A model generated the notes under the pieces. It was not told the origin of the DNA and searched no databases. It saw only the letters and a program-made list of their open reading frames with translations. Below, piece by piece: positions 63,783-64,000 of a DNA stretch of 64,000 bases. Both the position numbers and the translations under genes were made by a program. Source of the stretch: an uncultured bacterium (GTDB taxonomy: Bacteria > Bacillota > Clostridia > Lachnospirales > Lachnospiraceae); contig CAMFGH010000001.1 in the NCBI GenBank assembly GCA_945949875.1, positions 41,719 through 105,718 of the forward strand, written 5' to 3'. Positions within the stretch are counted from its first letter, which is position 1. Each line of letters begins with the position of its first letter.

Positions 63783-64000
63783 TTATTCTCTAATGTTTGT
63801 AAAGCGATTGATGATCTCGCTCAGTTTCTCTGCATTCTCCTTATTCTCTCTTGCAGAAGTAACAACCTGATCTACATGAGATACGGTCTCATCATTCTTA
63901 TGGATGAGTTCTTCAACACCCTGTTCATTATCGGTGGAAGCAGCACTGATCGTATCTACCTGTTCCATGATATTGGATACGGATTCTACAAATTCACTGG
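63783..64000 (-). CDS. Methyl-accepting chemotaxis protein, C-terminal end (5' part outside window)
   Basis: The minus-strand frame is open to the window edge and ends at 63783. The visible 72 residues (SEFVESVSNIMEQVDTISAA, ending IINRFTNIRE) are the C-terminal helix of a receptor signalling domain. No CheR-docking pentapeptide is seen at the end. Confidence 0.8.
   Translation of the reverse strand, partial: SEFVESVSNIMEQVDTISAASTDNEQGVEELIHKNDETVSHVDQVVTSARENKENAEKLSEIINRFTNIRE

Overview
The window reads as chromosome of a motile, anaerobic, low-to-moderate-GC Firmicute, most likely a gut Lachnospiraceae species. The grounds are clostridial gene families (YhaM, MutS2, VanW/G5 protein, DUF4080 radical SAM protein, DUF4867, YesM/YesN-type two-component pairs, CUT2 sugar transporters), strong AGGAGG-type ribosome sites, sigma-A promoters with 17-base spacers, and at least four chemoreceptor genes plus one decayed copy. 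Species cannot be named from the sequence alone. There is no prophage, IS element, CRISPR array or rRNA operon. There is one tRNA gene (tRNA-Phe).

Layout. 1-1150: the end of pyrG. 1240-6700: a signalling cluster with two chemoreceptors (one a very short soluble PocR type), a dual-HD HD-GYP protein and a PAS/degenerate-GGDEF/EAL protein. 6800-11230: a P-type cation ATPase and a Na/Pi cotransporter-like gene, headed by a probable yybP-ykoY (Mn2+) riboswitch with its terminator. 11333-12445: a frameshifted chemoreceptor remnant. 12560-16611: RlmD-like methyltransferase, YhaM and an HtrA-like protein that lacks its catalytic residues. 16771-21446: mutS2 and a two-component system. 21448-21964: a roughly 517-base, nearly end-to-end palindrome between convergent genes. 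21947-27968: trmL, an aminotransferase with its Lrp regulator, an AIR-synthase-like fragment, VanW, a 32-residue membrane peptide, a membrane-anchored unknown and nth.

28070-42977: a sugar region. A membrane-anchored binding protein, a YesM-type kinase, a YesN-type regulator and a lipoprotein binding protein form one sensing operon, which runs on into a radical SAM gene. Next to it are a FucI-like isomerase, DUF4867, a TPR protein and xylulokinase, then a divergent LacI regulator with two CGTGC/GCACG operators and a frameshifted alpha/beta hydrolase. 43028-47532: alpha-glucosidase, small alarmone synthetase, an intergenic repeat, tRNA-Phe and a flavoprotein.

47656-59222: a second sugar system. 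It is a complete YtfQ/YtfR/YtfT/YjfF-type ABC importer with a PfkB hexose kinase, a GntR/AraR-like regulator, and a kinase/binding-protein/regulator operon whose sensor lipoprotein is a paralogue of the transporter's own binding protein. The simplest reading is that the sensor operon detects the same sugar that the importer carries. 59417-64000: a TetR regulator, a chemoreceptor, a PutP-type sodium:solute symporter and the 3' end of another chemoreceptor.
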